A stretch of DNA of 64,000 nt, taken from the NCBI GenBank assembly GCA_963745205.1, contig CAVUWX010000010.1, forward strand, positions 1 to 64,000, given 5' to 3'. This DNA comes from Hyphomicrobium_A sp963745205. Lineage in GTDB: Bacteria > Pseudomonadota > Alphaproteobacteria > Rhizobiales > Hyphomicrobiaceae. The notes below the pieces were generated by a model, which was not told the origin of the DNA, searched no databases, and saw nothing but the letters and a program-made list of their open reading frames with translations. Position numbers and translations under genes: made by a program. This document shows positions 55,633-64,000 of the stretch, piece after piece. How positions within the stretch are numbered: position 1 is the first letter of the stretch; every line of letters starts with the position of its first letter.

Positions 55633-57438
55633 ATGGCGAAATATCCCGGTCTGGTGAAGCGTGGCGTGCGTGGCGTCTATCAGTTTCGACGCCGGGTGCC
55701 CACCGTGCTCGTCCCGAGCCTCGGTAAGCGCGAACTCATTGTCTCACTGAACACGGCTGATCTGGAAACCGCGATAGAGCGCTGGGCGCGGGAGGACGCC
55801 AAGGCGCGCAAGCTATTTCGCGTGCCGAACAGCCAGGGCGGCGAGCCAAATGCGAGCGTTATCAGAGCGCTGAGCGGTGACACGTTCGAGACGATTGACG
55901 AAGCGTGCGACTACTACTACCGGCTTAACGTCAAGATTGAGCAAGACTTCCGTGTAGAACACACTAGACACGCCTTCAAGGATGTCGATGCCTTCTGGTC
56001 CGGCCAGGTCATCCAATTGCCGGAACAGTTGCCCTCAGATCGAAATGGCGTGGCCTTGGTTCTGGCGCAGGCTTATCGCGAACGCCTGCAACGTCAGCAG
56101 ACAATGCTCAAGGCGAGCCTCGCGGTGTTCGATCTGAGGGTTATCTACACGCTCGCTTTCCAGGTATTCGCGGAAGAAGCATGCGACGACGCTGAACTTC
56201 TGACGGGCCTGATGCGCACTTACGTGCGGTTCGTTGATGACTTGCTCGCCGATGATGCCCTGTTAATAGAGAGCGATCCCACAAAAGAACGACCAGCGCC
56301 CGCTGGGGCGCCGTCTCAGGGTCCACTCATGTCTGCCGTCCTGCCAGATTGGGTCAATCAAAGGACGAAGTCGGAGTCCAATGGCAAGAAATCCCGCCGA
56401 CCGTGGAGTGGGGAGCGCCGCGACACCTGCGAAGCGGTAATGCGCGACTTCATCGACCTTGTAGGTGACCGGCCAATCGGCAGCTACGAAAAAGCGGATG
56501 CTCGCGCCTTTAAGAAGGCATTGCTGGCGTTGCCCTCTAATTGGATGAAGCGGAAGGCGCTCCGCGACCTATCCTTCGCCGAGGCCGCGAGGGAGGCGGA
56601 AAGGCTTGGGCTTGAGCCTCAGGACGACAAGACCGTCAACAAAAAGCTCGGGATCGTTCAGCAGGCGTTTAAGTACATTGTCTTGGAACATGACCAACCA
56701 TCACGCAACCCATTCGAAGGCGTATTGCTTGAGCTTGAGAGCGACGCGATTGGGGAGAAAGACCCATTCACACTTTCCGATCTAAAGGCGATCTTCAGTT
56801 CGCCGCCGTTCACAGGTGCGAAGTCAGAGACTAATTGGACCACACCTGGCAACGCGGTGCTGAGACAGTCAGAGAAATTCTGGCTTCCGTTGCTTGGGTT
56901 ATGGACGGGCGCACGGTTGAATGAACTCTGCCAGCTTACGGCGGCACACGTTCGCCAACATGGGAAGGTGCACTACATCGCGCTCACTAGCGACTTGCGG
57001 CTTAAAAACAAAGCCTCGGTCCGCAACGTTCCGCTTCACAGCGCACTTGTCGAGCTGGGCTTCTTGGAGTTTGTCGCAGCCTGCAAAGAGGGCGAGCGAC
57101 TATTTCCAAATCTCCCGCAACATAAAACGGGCCGCTACTCTGACGCTGCCGGGAAGATGTTCAACCAACTCTTGGACTCCCTAGAGATCAAGCGACCAAA
57201 GATGGACTTTCATTCCTTTAGGCACACCTTCAGCGACGCTTGCGAACAGTCGGACGTAGATTCTGTCGCGGAGCAGAGAATCCTTGGACACACCCTCAAG
57301 GGGCAGGCGGGGCGGTACGGCCAAAATTACGCCGCCGAGCAACGCGACATGAAGCTGCTCCTACGCAGAAACCGTGAATTGCAGAAGCTTAAATTCGCTG
57401 GTCTGGACCTAAGTCATCTGACGGGTCAGAGAGGCTAG
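55633..57438 (+). CDS. Tyrosine recombinase / integrase of the tRNA-Leu island
   Basis: 601 residues from ATG 55633; a TTG at 55609 or GTG at 55624 would add a few residues. An N-terminal arm-binding part with GVYQFRRRVP (DUF6538-like), a core-binding domain (about 250-370) and a catalytic domain with Arg428 (TGARLNEL), His527 and Arg530 (HSFRH), His553 (LGHTLKG) and nucleophile Tyr562 (GRYGQN). All catalytic residues are present. It presumably integrates the element into the tRNA-Leu 3' end. Confidence 0.93.
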   Translation: MAKYPGLVKRGVRGVYQFRRRVPTVLVPSLGKRELIVSLNTADLETAIERWAREDAKARKLFRVPNSQGGEPNASVIRALSGDTFETIDEACDYYYRLNVKIEQDFRVEHTRHAFKDVDAFWSGQVIQLPEQLPSDRNGVALVLAQAYRERLQRQQTMLKASLAVFDLRVIYTLAFQVFAEEACDDAELLTGLMRTYVRFVDDLLADDALLIESDPTKERPAPAGAPSQGPLMSAVLPDWVNQRTKSESNGKKSRRPWSGERRDTCEAVMRDFIDLVGDRPIGSYEKADARAFKKALLALPSNWMKRKALRDLSFAEAAREAERLGLEPQDDKTVNKKLGIVQQAFKYIVLEHDQPSRNPFEGVLLELESDAIGEKDPFTLSDLKAIFSSPPFTGAKSETNWTTPGNAVLRQSEKFWLPLLGLWTGARLNELCQLTAAHVRQHGKVHYIALTSDLRLKNKASVRNVPLHSALVELGFLEFVAACKEGERLFPNLPQHKTGRYSDAAGKMFNQLLDSLEIKRPKMDFHSFRHTFSDACEQSDVDSVAEQRILGHTLKGQAGRYGQNYAAEQRDMKLLLRRNRELQKLKFAGLDLSHLTGQRG

Positions 57439-57731
57439 CCGACAAAGCAACCCCATTGCGTAGCGCGCAGCCGCAGTCACCGCTTCCCTTCGACGAAGTC
57501 GAACACCCGAAACTCGGACGGCCAAGTCTTGAAAAGAACAAATGATGATCGAATTGTAAACGCGGCAATACGGGCTCGAGCCTAATCATTGGCGGCAGCG
57601 TCGAGTAACAGAAGATGTTAAGGAAGGTTAACAGCGTTAATAAATGATTTAACGAAGCTTAAAAGACGCCAACCTTGAATATATTTATGGAAGTACCACA
57701 TTTCATGCTTGTACTTCATTGAGGGAAGGCC
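57439..57731 (+). other. AT-rich spacer with GTTAA motifs
   Basis: 293 bp with no supported gene. From about 57617 it is AT-rich with repeated GTTAA/TTAAC words (57617-57665), a likely promoter-operator area for the AlpA-type gene that follows. Confidence 0.35.
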
Positions 57732-57977
57732 ATGAGATCAAACCCAATATTGCGCGCCGAAGATGTCTCGATTCTGCGCGGTCGATCCACGGTGACGCTG
57801 TGGCGCAATGTGCGAGACGGCGTCTTCCCCGAGCCGACGCGCGAGGACAGGAGAGTTGGATGGAAGCGCTCGGTGATCGAGCAGTGGCTGCGCGAGCAAG
57901 AAGCGAAGCTCAGGAACGAGCACCAGCGGATTCGTGCGCAGCTCGATCAGTTGTGTGACGCGAAGCAAACTGACTGA
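57732..57977 (+). CDS. AlpA-family HTH regulator / excisionase-like
   Basis: 81 residues. MerR-like winged helix of the AlpA type: LRAEDVSILRGRSTVTLWRN, then VGWKRSVIEQWLREQ. AlpA/Xis proteins activate int or direct excision of P4-like elements. Its place between the integrase and the replication gene fits. Confidence 0.8.
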   Translation: MRSNPILRAEDVSILRGRSTVTLWRNVRDGVFPEPTREDRRVGWKRSVIEQWLREQEAKLRNEHQRIRAQLDQLCDAKQTD

Positions 57978-57982
57978 CGATG

Positions 57983-58050
57983 TGATTGGAAGATTGGAAG
58001 ATTGGTGATTAGGCAATTCATAGATTGGTGATTGGTCAATTCTTGATTGT
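57983..58050 (+). repeat. GATTGG-rich imperfect tandem repeats
   Basis: At least five GATTGG words in 68 bp, spaced 7-9 bp in two groups, with CAATTC words between. AT-rich and non-coding. It may be an iteron-like protein-binding cluster near a replication gene or just a low-complexity repeat. Confidence 0.5.
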
Positions 58051-58084
58051 ATCCGGCTGATCGGCAGAAAACCCACTCGATTCG

Positions 58085-58115
58085 AAAAAAGGCCCGGCGT
58101 CGATAACGCCGAGCC
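58085..58115 (-). terminator. Minus-strand terminator hairpin
   Basis: Stem GGC-CCGGCGT/ACGCCG-GCC (58091-58115), followed on the minus strand by TTTTTT (58085-58090). No minus-strand gene precedes it, so a small RNA transcribed from about 58250 downward is possible. Confidence 0.5.
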
Positions 58116-58252
58116 GAAGCTGTGTGAAGTTCAAAACACGTAACAGTGAGCACTACTGCGTCCGCGTGCAGGTTATGTAGGCTCTTCGGCGAAGAGTTTC
58201 AATAGCAGAAAGGCGGTGAAATGTAGAATTCTGCGTAGGAAAGGAAAGTACT

Positions 58253-61200
58253 ATGACTACAGAGCTTGATTTTGCCGCCTTCCAGGATATGGAGAGGAAT
58301 GGTCTGAATCCCGGCGAATGGTCGGTGGGTTGGAAGGAGGGTTGGCCGAGAGGTGGAAAGCGCGCGCAATACAAGCGCTACGAGTTGCATCTTGCTGCGA
58401 AACATGGCGTTGCTCTTGCCGATCCGGCAACGCCCATCGTCATCGCCACCACAGGCAACCTCGCCGACAAATTCCCCAATTGGCAGAACATCAGCACCGA
58501 CTGGTCGGATTTGAAAGCGGTCTTCCTTAATCACGAAGGATGGGCAGAGTGCGAAACGAAAGAGGAAGCTTCCGCGTTCTGCGGTGTTGAGCTGCTCGCC
58601 GACACACGTGGTCACCGCAATCGCAATAACAAGAGCGTTGTAGCAAGTTATCTAGAAATCAGCGACCACGATGACGGTCAAACGATGGCTGAAAGCGAGG
58701 CAATTGCCCAGCGCAATTGCAAGGAAACGGTGATCGTCCCGACATTCAACTTTGGTGCGACAAAAATCGCCTTCAGGCGCGATGAGTACATCAAATGGGC
58801 GAAAGCCAGCAACAAGCCGGTCGAGATGACGGAGGCGCTGGGCCGCGAGTATCTCGAATCAACAGGCAAACTGCTGCCGCGCTTCGCTCGCACGGCGACT
58901 TACGACGGCGCCCCGCCTTTTCACGATCCTAAGGACGGTTTCGTTTACGTGTTCGGCACGATGCCCCGTGAAAAGCACCGTTGCCTCAGACCGCGCAAAT
59001 CCTCGTTGGTTGTTGCTGAGTACATGACGGGCGACACGACCCATCAGCACGTTATCGACGCATTCAAAGAGGCAACAGGTAAGAGCCTAAAGAGTCTCGG
59101 GGGTACGTTCGATCCGGCGTGCACCGATCTCGCACATGCGTACTATTACGTGGCAAAACCCAAGGACAGATCGCTGCCGAAGCCGATCTACGTCCAGGGT
59201 GGGGCCAGCGATTTCAAGCCGTTTTTTGAGGCGGCGTTGGCAACGGTGAAGGCTAAGCAAGGCTCTAAGCAGCGCTCAACGGCAGGTAGGACAGCTGCGC
59301 CAGAGAAGCATGATCACAGTGACAGGCCAGCTCCCGTCGAATGTGCGGGCCGTGACCTTGTGGCTTGGTACGTCCATCAGAAGAGCTTCGATTTCGAAGG
59401 ATTATTCGCGGCCCAAGGGCTCGTGAAGGGCGACCGCGCAGTGGGCGGAGTCTTCGTTGAGTGCTTCCACGATAACCACAGCGGGAACGATAGCGAAACG
59501 TTCCTTGTGAATAGCGATGGAGAAAAAGGCTTTGCGCTTCATTGCAGTGGTGCGTCTGGTGGCTGTCCCGAAATCACGGACAGGCTGGCTAGGCTCGCGA
59601 AGTACGTCGAAGCGGGCAAAATCGATATTGAAGACCTTGAAAATCCCGAGTACGGCGGCGGACCCATCCCGTTGGTCAAGCCGACGAAGGATGCGATACG
59701 CGCCGAAATCGTCAAGCTCGATGAAAAGTCCGGTTCAGACGATCTTGATGCCGTCGCTGAGTTGATCGCGCGCCTTGGCGATGAACTGTTCGACGAAGAA
59801 GCATACGACCTTGTGTGCACACGCACTGGCAAGCGAGTGAAGAGCGCTCTGCGAAAAAAGATCGCGGCACTTCGCCGAGAGGCACGCAGTCAGTCGCACA
59901 AGCAAGTGGCCGAGAAGGTTTCCTGCGATACGCATGAATTGTTCTGCGATTGGGACATGCAGGGTGAAGCGTTCGCTGACACTTGCGAAAAGGTCATCCA
60001 GTCCGTGATTACTGCGAATGCTATTGAGCCGCGCCTGTTCGCGATGGGGCAAGGGCCATCCCGCCTCGTGAAGGATGGCATAACTGGACAGCTTGTTGCC
60101 GAGCCGCTTTGCACTTCATCGATGCGACACGAGATCGGGCAGGTCGCGCGATTTGTGCGTATGACAAAAAAAGATGGCACCAAAGACTTTCCCGTGCCGG
60201 ATGCAATCGCTCAGCACGTTAGCAATACTCCGAACATTCCGCTTCCGATACTGCTCGCAATCACGGATGTACCCTTCTTCGACCGTGGCGGCACCCTGGT
60301 CACAAAGCCCGGCTATCACGCGGCAAGCAAAATATACTACCAACCGCCGGAAGGGTTCGCACTTGCTCCCATACCAGACGCCCCCACCGATGAGGACATC
60401 GAGTTCTGCGAAAGTTCTCTTGTTCGAGGCTGTCTGCGACATACCGTTCAACGACGCGCCGGAGCTTGACCCGCAAGGAAAGGGAGAGTCGTCGAGAGCG
60501 AATTGGATTGGCAAAACTCATTCAGCCTTTCGTGCGGCAGATGATCGGTGAAGAGCCGTGCCCGATGCATCTCACGCAGAAACCGAAGCAGCGTACCGGA
60601 GCATCGTTGCTGACGAAGGTGTACTCCGAAATTGCGTTTGGATGTCCTCCGGCATTCGAAACGGCTAAGCCGGATGAGGCAGAGCAGCAGAAGACGATCA
60701 TCACTCACCTGAAGTCAGGATCACGGCACATCGTGATCGACAACTGGCCCAACGGTAAGGCGTTCGATAGCCCGACAGCTGCCTCGCTCGTGACCGGTTA
60801 CATTTACAAGGGCCGCCTACTAGGGACCAATGAGTTCGTATGCGCGCCGTGGACAGGTGTCTTTGATCTCAACGGCAACAATGTGCAGCTATCCGATGAG
60901 TTGCGAGAGCGCACAATTCTGGTGCGGCTCGATGCGGCAATGGAGAACCCGAATGACCGCACGCAGTTCACACACCCTGACTTGATCTCTTGGGTGAAGG
61001 CCAACCGTCCGCAGCTAGTCCGCGCTGTGCTAATCCTCGTCCAGGCTTGGATTGCGCGAGGCAAGAAGCCGTGGAGCGGAAGACCCCTCGGCGGCTTCGA
61101 AGCCTATTGCAGTATCATTGGCGGCGTACTTGAGTGCGCGGGCATAGAAGGTTTTCTTAAAAACCGCCAGCTTCTGCGCACGTCGGTTGGTTCGGCCGAC

Positions 61201-61551
61201 GACGGCTTCAAAGGATTTGTGCAGATTTGGTGGAAGACGTTTAGGGATGCTCGGCTCAAAGTAGGTGCGCTCGACTTCAAAGCCTCAGCCGATGATTACC
61301 ATAAAGACCCTGACTACGCTAAGTCACATGAGATCAAGACGCTCCTGGACCTTTACCTTGCAAACTCGGACGAGATCAATCTTGGTTTCAATGGATGGGC
61401 CAAGACCGGCTGGCAAAAGGGCATGGGCGCCCAGCTCACCGCCCACAAGGATCAGGTTTTTGATCTTGATGACGGAACGCGCGTGCGTGTCGTCTACCGG
61501 AAGCCTGAAGGGCAAGGGCAGCGCGCCTACCTCGTGCGGCTCGCGGGATAG
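58253..61551 (+). CDS. Large island replication protein with AAA/helicase-like C-terminus, two +1 frameshifts
   Basis: Three successive frames form one protein of about 1098 residues when one base is removed at 60415-60416 (extra T) and one at 60513-60516 (extra A). The joined centre reads LLFEAVCDIPFNDAPELD, then ANWIGKLIQPFVRQMI. The N-terminal part (1-300) resembles primase/replication proteins of integrative elements (EISDHDDGQ); the C-terminal part has a P-loop-like KQRTGASLL, Walker-B-like RHIVIDNW and a NNVQLSDELRERTILVRLD sensor/arginine segment. The P-loop lacks the usual Lys. Likely the element's replication primase-helicase. AGGAAAG precedes the start. Confidence 0.7.
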
Positions 61552-61597
61552 ATACGCTGCCTCGCGCGGTAACTCGCGCGGAAAGGTGCTCCAAATG

Positions 61598-61743
61598 CCC
61601 GAACTCGCTTGGCTCGCGGGGTAAAGATGACTCTACAGAAGAGGAAAATTCCAACGAAGAATTAGTTGCGGTACCTGGATATTGTTTTAGCCCACACACA
61701 CCACCGACGTCCGTAAATACCCCGCGAGCCAAGCGAGTACGGG
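61598..61743. repeat. 26-bp inverted repeat after the replication gene
   Basis: 61598-61623 is the reverse complement of 61718-61743 with one mismatch; 94 bp lie between. The arms contain CTCGCTTGGCTCGCGGGG. A related GGCTCGCGGG word occurs at the gene's own stop (about 61540-61549). Could be a long-stem RNA, a replication-origin structure or a recombination site. Confidence 0.6.
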
Positions 61744-61929
61744 CCTTCACGCCGCGAGCATCATCGAGGGTGGAGTCGATGACACAGGCAGACGCTCCAA
61801 CTCCCAGCTTGGCCGATTGAGCGCCCAGCGAAAGCTCACCGGCTCCTAGCCTCCCAAAAACCCGAATTTAATGCCTCGCGCCTGCGCGCTTTTGGCGATT
61901 TGCCCTTGTTTGTCGTCTGTTCTCCCGGC

Positions 61930-62291
61930 TTAACCTTTATTAACCCCTAGCCTTGGCAATAGCCCCGATTTAGAGGCTGACCTGCTTATCTCAACCGTTA
62001 CTCGGCTCGAGATCGTATTCGCCAAAATTCCAGCCTCGGAGAGCGTGGAACTAGACCTATATGACGCGAGACGCATCCAGGAACAGTTGGCCGCTACTTC
62101 GATTACTTCACTGAGCATCTAAAAGAACGCCACGGCTATAAGCTTCCGTTCGCGCTGCGCGAGGAACGTGAAGAGTCGATGCTTGGCCTTGATATCGTGG
62201 GCGGCGAAGTGGGCCTTCCCGCGTCAAGCTCGCAGACGGCAATCGCCCCGATTTAGAGACTGGTAATGGCAAGGCGCTGAGCCGCTTATAG
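61930..62291 (+). pseudogene. Possible degraded gene fragment
   Basis: Coding-like wording appears in three successive frames: DLLISTVTRLEIVFAKIPA, then a segment with YFDYFTEHLKERHGYKL, then VKLADGNRPDLETGNGK ending at TAG 62289-62291. No start codon is found. The frame changes here need a lost base (or two gained), unlike the +1 pattern elsewhere, so genuine decay is plausible. A 25-bp direct repeat (61955-61979, 62238-62262, two mismatches) lies inside. The rest of 61552-62430 shows no gene. Confidence 0.3.
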
Positions 62292-62430
62292 ATTGGGGCG
62301 ATTGACGAATGAAACCCCGGCCCATCAGTGGTCGATTTTTCGTTGTTGCCCCCGCTATTTACGAAATATTGTATGCGTTGGCCGAAAGTCAATTTCTCCA
62401 CATATCCAACCTCTTCGAAGGACTTTCCCA

Positions 62431-62739
62431 ATGGCCCGCCCCAACGTCGTTAAAATGTCGCTCAAACAACTTCTAGACTTTGAGACCCAGGTACAGAACG
62501 CTATCGCTTCAACGCGTGAGCGCGAGCGTGCGAAGGTGAAGCTGGAAATGGCCGAGCTGGCTGAAAAGCGTGGTTTTAAACTGCAAGAGCTTATCGGTCG
62601 CGGAAAAGGCAAAACCAGAGCCCCCAAGTACGCCAACCCCGAGAACCCGTCACAGACGTGGACAGGACGTGGTCGCAAGCCGAATTGGCTCGTTTCCAAG
62701 GTGAGCAAGGGTGCCAAGATGGAAGCTTTCGCAATTTAG
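62431..62739 (+). CDS. H-NS family nucleoid-associated protein
   Basis: 102 residues from ATG 62431 after AAGGA. N-terminal coiled-coil (about 9-50) and the C-terminal H-NS DNA-binding motif TWTGRGRKPNW at 76-86. Such proteins silence AT-rich foreign DNA; a copy on the island could repress island genes or mimic the host protein. Confidence 0.88.
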   Translation: MARPNVVKMSLKQLLDFETQVQNAIASTRERERAKVKLEMAELAEKRGFKLQELIGRGKGKTRAPKYANPENPSQTWTGRGRKPNWLVSKVSKGAKMEAFAI

Positions 62740-62950
62740 GCTGAGCAGTTGGGCAACGGACGCTTACAGCGACGCTAACGTCCAACCGAGCGCGATAAAG
62801 ACAAGCCTGCTTTTGCTAGCGGTGGTTGCCCCCTTTAGCCTTGGGAGGCACAGCGTCGAATTTAGCGGCAGTGTAGCGGCCTGGACGGCCCTCATTTGTT
62901 ATGTCGTGGCGTTAGCTCTAAGCCTATTTAATCTGATCAGTGGTTTTTGA
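62711..62950 (+). CDS. Putative small membrane protein overlapping the H-NS gene end
   Basis: 79 residues from a GTG inside the H-NS gene (29-bp overlap), with AAGG upstream. Two hydrophobic segments (about 31-47 and 57-77). No other start exists in this frame. It may be translationally coupled or a chance frame. Confidence 0.35.
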   Translation: MPRWKLSQFRLSSWATDAYSDANVQPSAIKTSLLLLAVVAPFSLGRHSVEFSGSVAAWTALICYVVALALSLFNLISGF

Positions 62951-63048
62951 AGGCGCCGCGTGGCCAAGTTCGGCGGCCTCCAAGTGTAGGAGCTTGGCGA
63001 TTGACCGCCGGGACGTCGGTCGCTTGGCCGCCGCTGCCGCGGCCACGT

Positions 63049-63588
63049 TCAGTGATGCCCGTTTTTTCCGAACATCACGCTTTGCCAGCGCGAGTTTTCA
63101 AGTGTTGATTTTTCAGTCGTCGTGCTCGCGCCCCCGCAGAGCGAGTTTGTGATGTTGACCGGCTCAGCCACGAACACGACTGTTTGCGAGCGCCGGTCTA
63201 TGCTCAGAGTTGTCTTCCTGCACAAGGCCGGTGATGTTTCATCCGAGGCGACGATTTCTTGATCGGTCCACTTTGTGATCGGCATAGGCGTGGGCCATTC
63301 CATGCGCCCGATCTGGCAACTATCAGTGCTCACTCCTTCGACCGAGGCCGTCCAACACTGCATCTTTTCTCGGTAACAGCCGATTGCCCACGTGTTGTCT
63401 GGAAAGGGAACGCCTTGTCCTGTTCGGGTGCCCGCCGCATAGATGAAATCCGGCGAATTCATGAACCTCTTATCATCGAAGATGTACACGATAGGCTTCG
63501 AAGTTGCTTGGATTGAGTGCGCGAAATAACCGCCTGCCGCACCGAGCAGTAAGAGAAACAATCCTCCCGCAAGCGAACCCCAACTCAT
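63049..63588 (-). CDS. Membrane-anchored hypothetical protein
   Basis: 179 residues from ATG 63588, with AGGAGG nine bases upstream; a longer start at 63639 lacks such a site. One N-terminal membrane segment (about 6-25, GGLFLLLLGAAGGYFA), then a domain facing the periplasm with several Cys (IGCYREKMQCW, DSCQIG). Family not recognised. Divergent from the partial gene at 63801. Confidence 0.6.
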   Translation of the reverse strand: MSWGSLAGGLFLLLLGAAGGYFAHSIQATSKPIVYIFDDKRFMNSPDFIYAAGTRTGQGVPFPDNTWAIGCYREKMQCWTASVEGVSTDSCQIGRMEWPTPMPITKWTDQEIVASDETSPALCRKTTLSIDRRSQTVVFVAEPVNITNSLCGGASTTTEKSTLENSRWQSVMFGKNGHH

Positions 63589-63800
63589 GGCGTCAGCCTC
63601 CTGACTGAGGCGCCATGCAAGCGCAAAGCGGCCCGACACTCAAGTTGCATCGGGCGTCTCGCACGCGAGGCCAAGGCTCCCCCGCTGGGCTTGTTGAGGC
63701 GCAAACCTCGCGATGGCGACATGGCTCCGTCGGCGACGACAAAGCGGCCCGCTCGCGTTAGTATACCAATCACTGCTTGTTGGTCGGCGGGAGCGAAGCC
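63589..63800. promoter_or_regulatory. Divergent intergenic region
   Basis: 212 bp between two divergent genes, expected to hold promoters for both. A TATACC word lies near 63763; no confident -35/-10 pair is visible. An antisense open frame across 63585-63917 overlaps the partial gene at 63801 and is not credited. Confidence 0.3.
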
Positions 63801-64000
63801 ATGGAGCAAATTATCAATTCGATCATGCAGTTCTTGCAGCAGGGAATTGCTGCAATCTTCAAATTCCTTCAGTTGGTTTGGAGTTGGTCCTTCGGCCAGA
63901 TCGTCGCCGTGTTCCAATCGGATTGGAAAGCTCTTCCAATTTGGAAGCTCGTGGTTCTCATCATCGCCGTCGGGGCCATCGTTTACATTCTCTACAAAGC
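63801..64000 (+). CDS. Membrane protein, 3'-partial at the window edge
   Basis: ATG with GGGAG about seven bases upstream, then 66 codons without a stop to the end of the window. The product is hydrophobic and Trp/Gln-rich (MEQIINSIMQFLQQGIAAIF) with a membrane helix near residues 50-65 (LVVLIIAVGAIVYILY). I have an impression of similar small membrane proteins in other Hyphomicrobiales, but no named family. Confidence 0.6.
   Translation, partial: MEQIINSIMQFLQQGIAAIFKFLQLVWSWSFGQIVAVFQSDWKALPIWKLVVLIIAVGAIVYILYK

Noticed and set aside
57983..58050. CRISPR or true iteron array
   Set aside because: The GATTGG words are only 6 bp with irregular spacing; they are reported as a low-complexity repeat instead.
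63585..63917. A 110-codon minus-strand gene
   Set aside because: It overlaps both a well-initiated minus gene and the plus-strand partial gene at 63801, and its product is Arg/Leu-rich shadow sequence.

Overview
The window looks like the chromosome of an alphaproteobacterium of the order Hyphomicrobiales (Rhizobiales), possibly near the Hyphomicrobium/Rhodoplanes group. The evidence is high GC coding DNA, gene order tRNA-Trp-secE-nusG-rplKAJL-rpoBC followed directly by the str, S10, spc and alpha ribosomal operons, and neighbours such as an ATP12-type F1 assembly factor, YARHG and DUF4189 secreted proteins and propionyl-CoA carboxylase. The genus is not certain.

Layout. 1-3778 is accessory DNA: three direct copies of a 101-bp repeat whose 3' part is the anticodon-to-CCA end of a tRNA-Gly(UCC) gene. 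They delimit two small islets carrying phage-type genes (a YopX protein, a YodC-like protein and a HEPN-like protein among them). 3819-36495 is the core information-processing cluster: a YbjQ protein, tRNA-Trp, secE, nusG, rplK, rplA, rplJ, rplL, rpoB, rpoC, rpsL, rpsG, fusA, tuf, then 23 ribosomal protein genes with secY and adk, ending rpsM-rpsK-rpoA-rplQ. 36848-55278 is ordinary chromosome: a reductase/epimerase, an HtrA-type protease, rarA, an orphan Tae4-like amidase, an RluC/D-type pseudouridine synthase, a HAD phosphatase, an ATP12 chaperone, pccB and pccA, several small secreted proteins, ridA, acylphosphatase, a LysR regulator and lipB. At 55425-55510 a tRNA-Leu(GAG) gene marks the left end of a second island running past the right edge: tyrosine integrase, AlpA-type regulator, a very large replication protein with an AAA/helicase-like C-terminus, an H-NS-type silencer and membrane proteins of unknown role.

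The most striking property is a set of single-base frameshifts in genes that should be intact: rpoB (1), rpoC (5), fusA (1), rplQ (1), ridA (1), the island replication gene (2) and probably rpsC (1). Every one can be repaired by removing one base; none of these needs an added base. Uncorrected insertion errors in the assembly are the simplest explanation, and I annotate these genes as single loci across the frameshift. A biological explanation (programmed frameshifting) is far less likely but testable.

How the genes work together: the core cluster makes RNA polymerase, most of the ribosome, two elongation factors and the SecYE translocon. PccA and PccB together form propionyl-CoA carboxylase. 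LipB makes lipoyl groups and ATP12 helps assemble ATP synthase. The two tRNA-anchored islands are independent integrated elements; the right one is built like a satellite or integrative element (integrase, small HTH regulator, replication protein, cargo).
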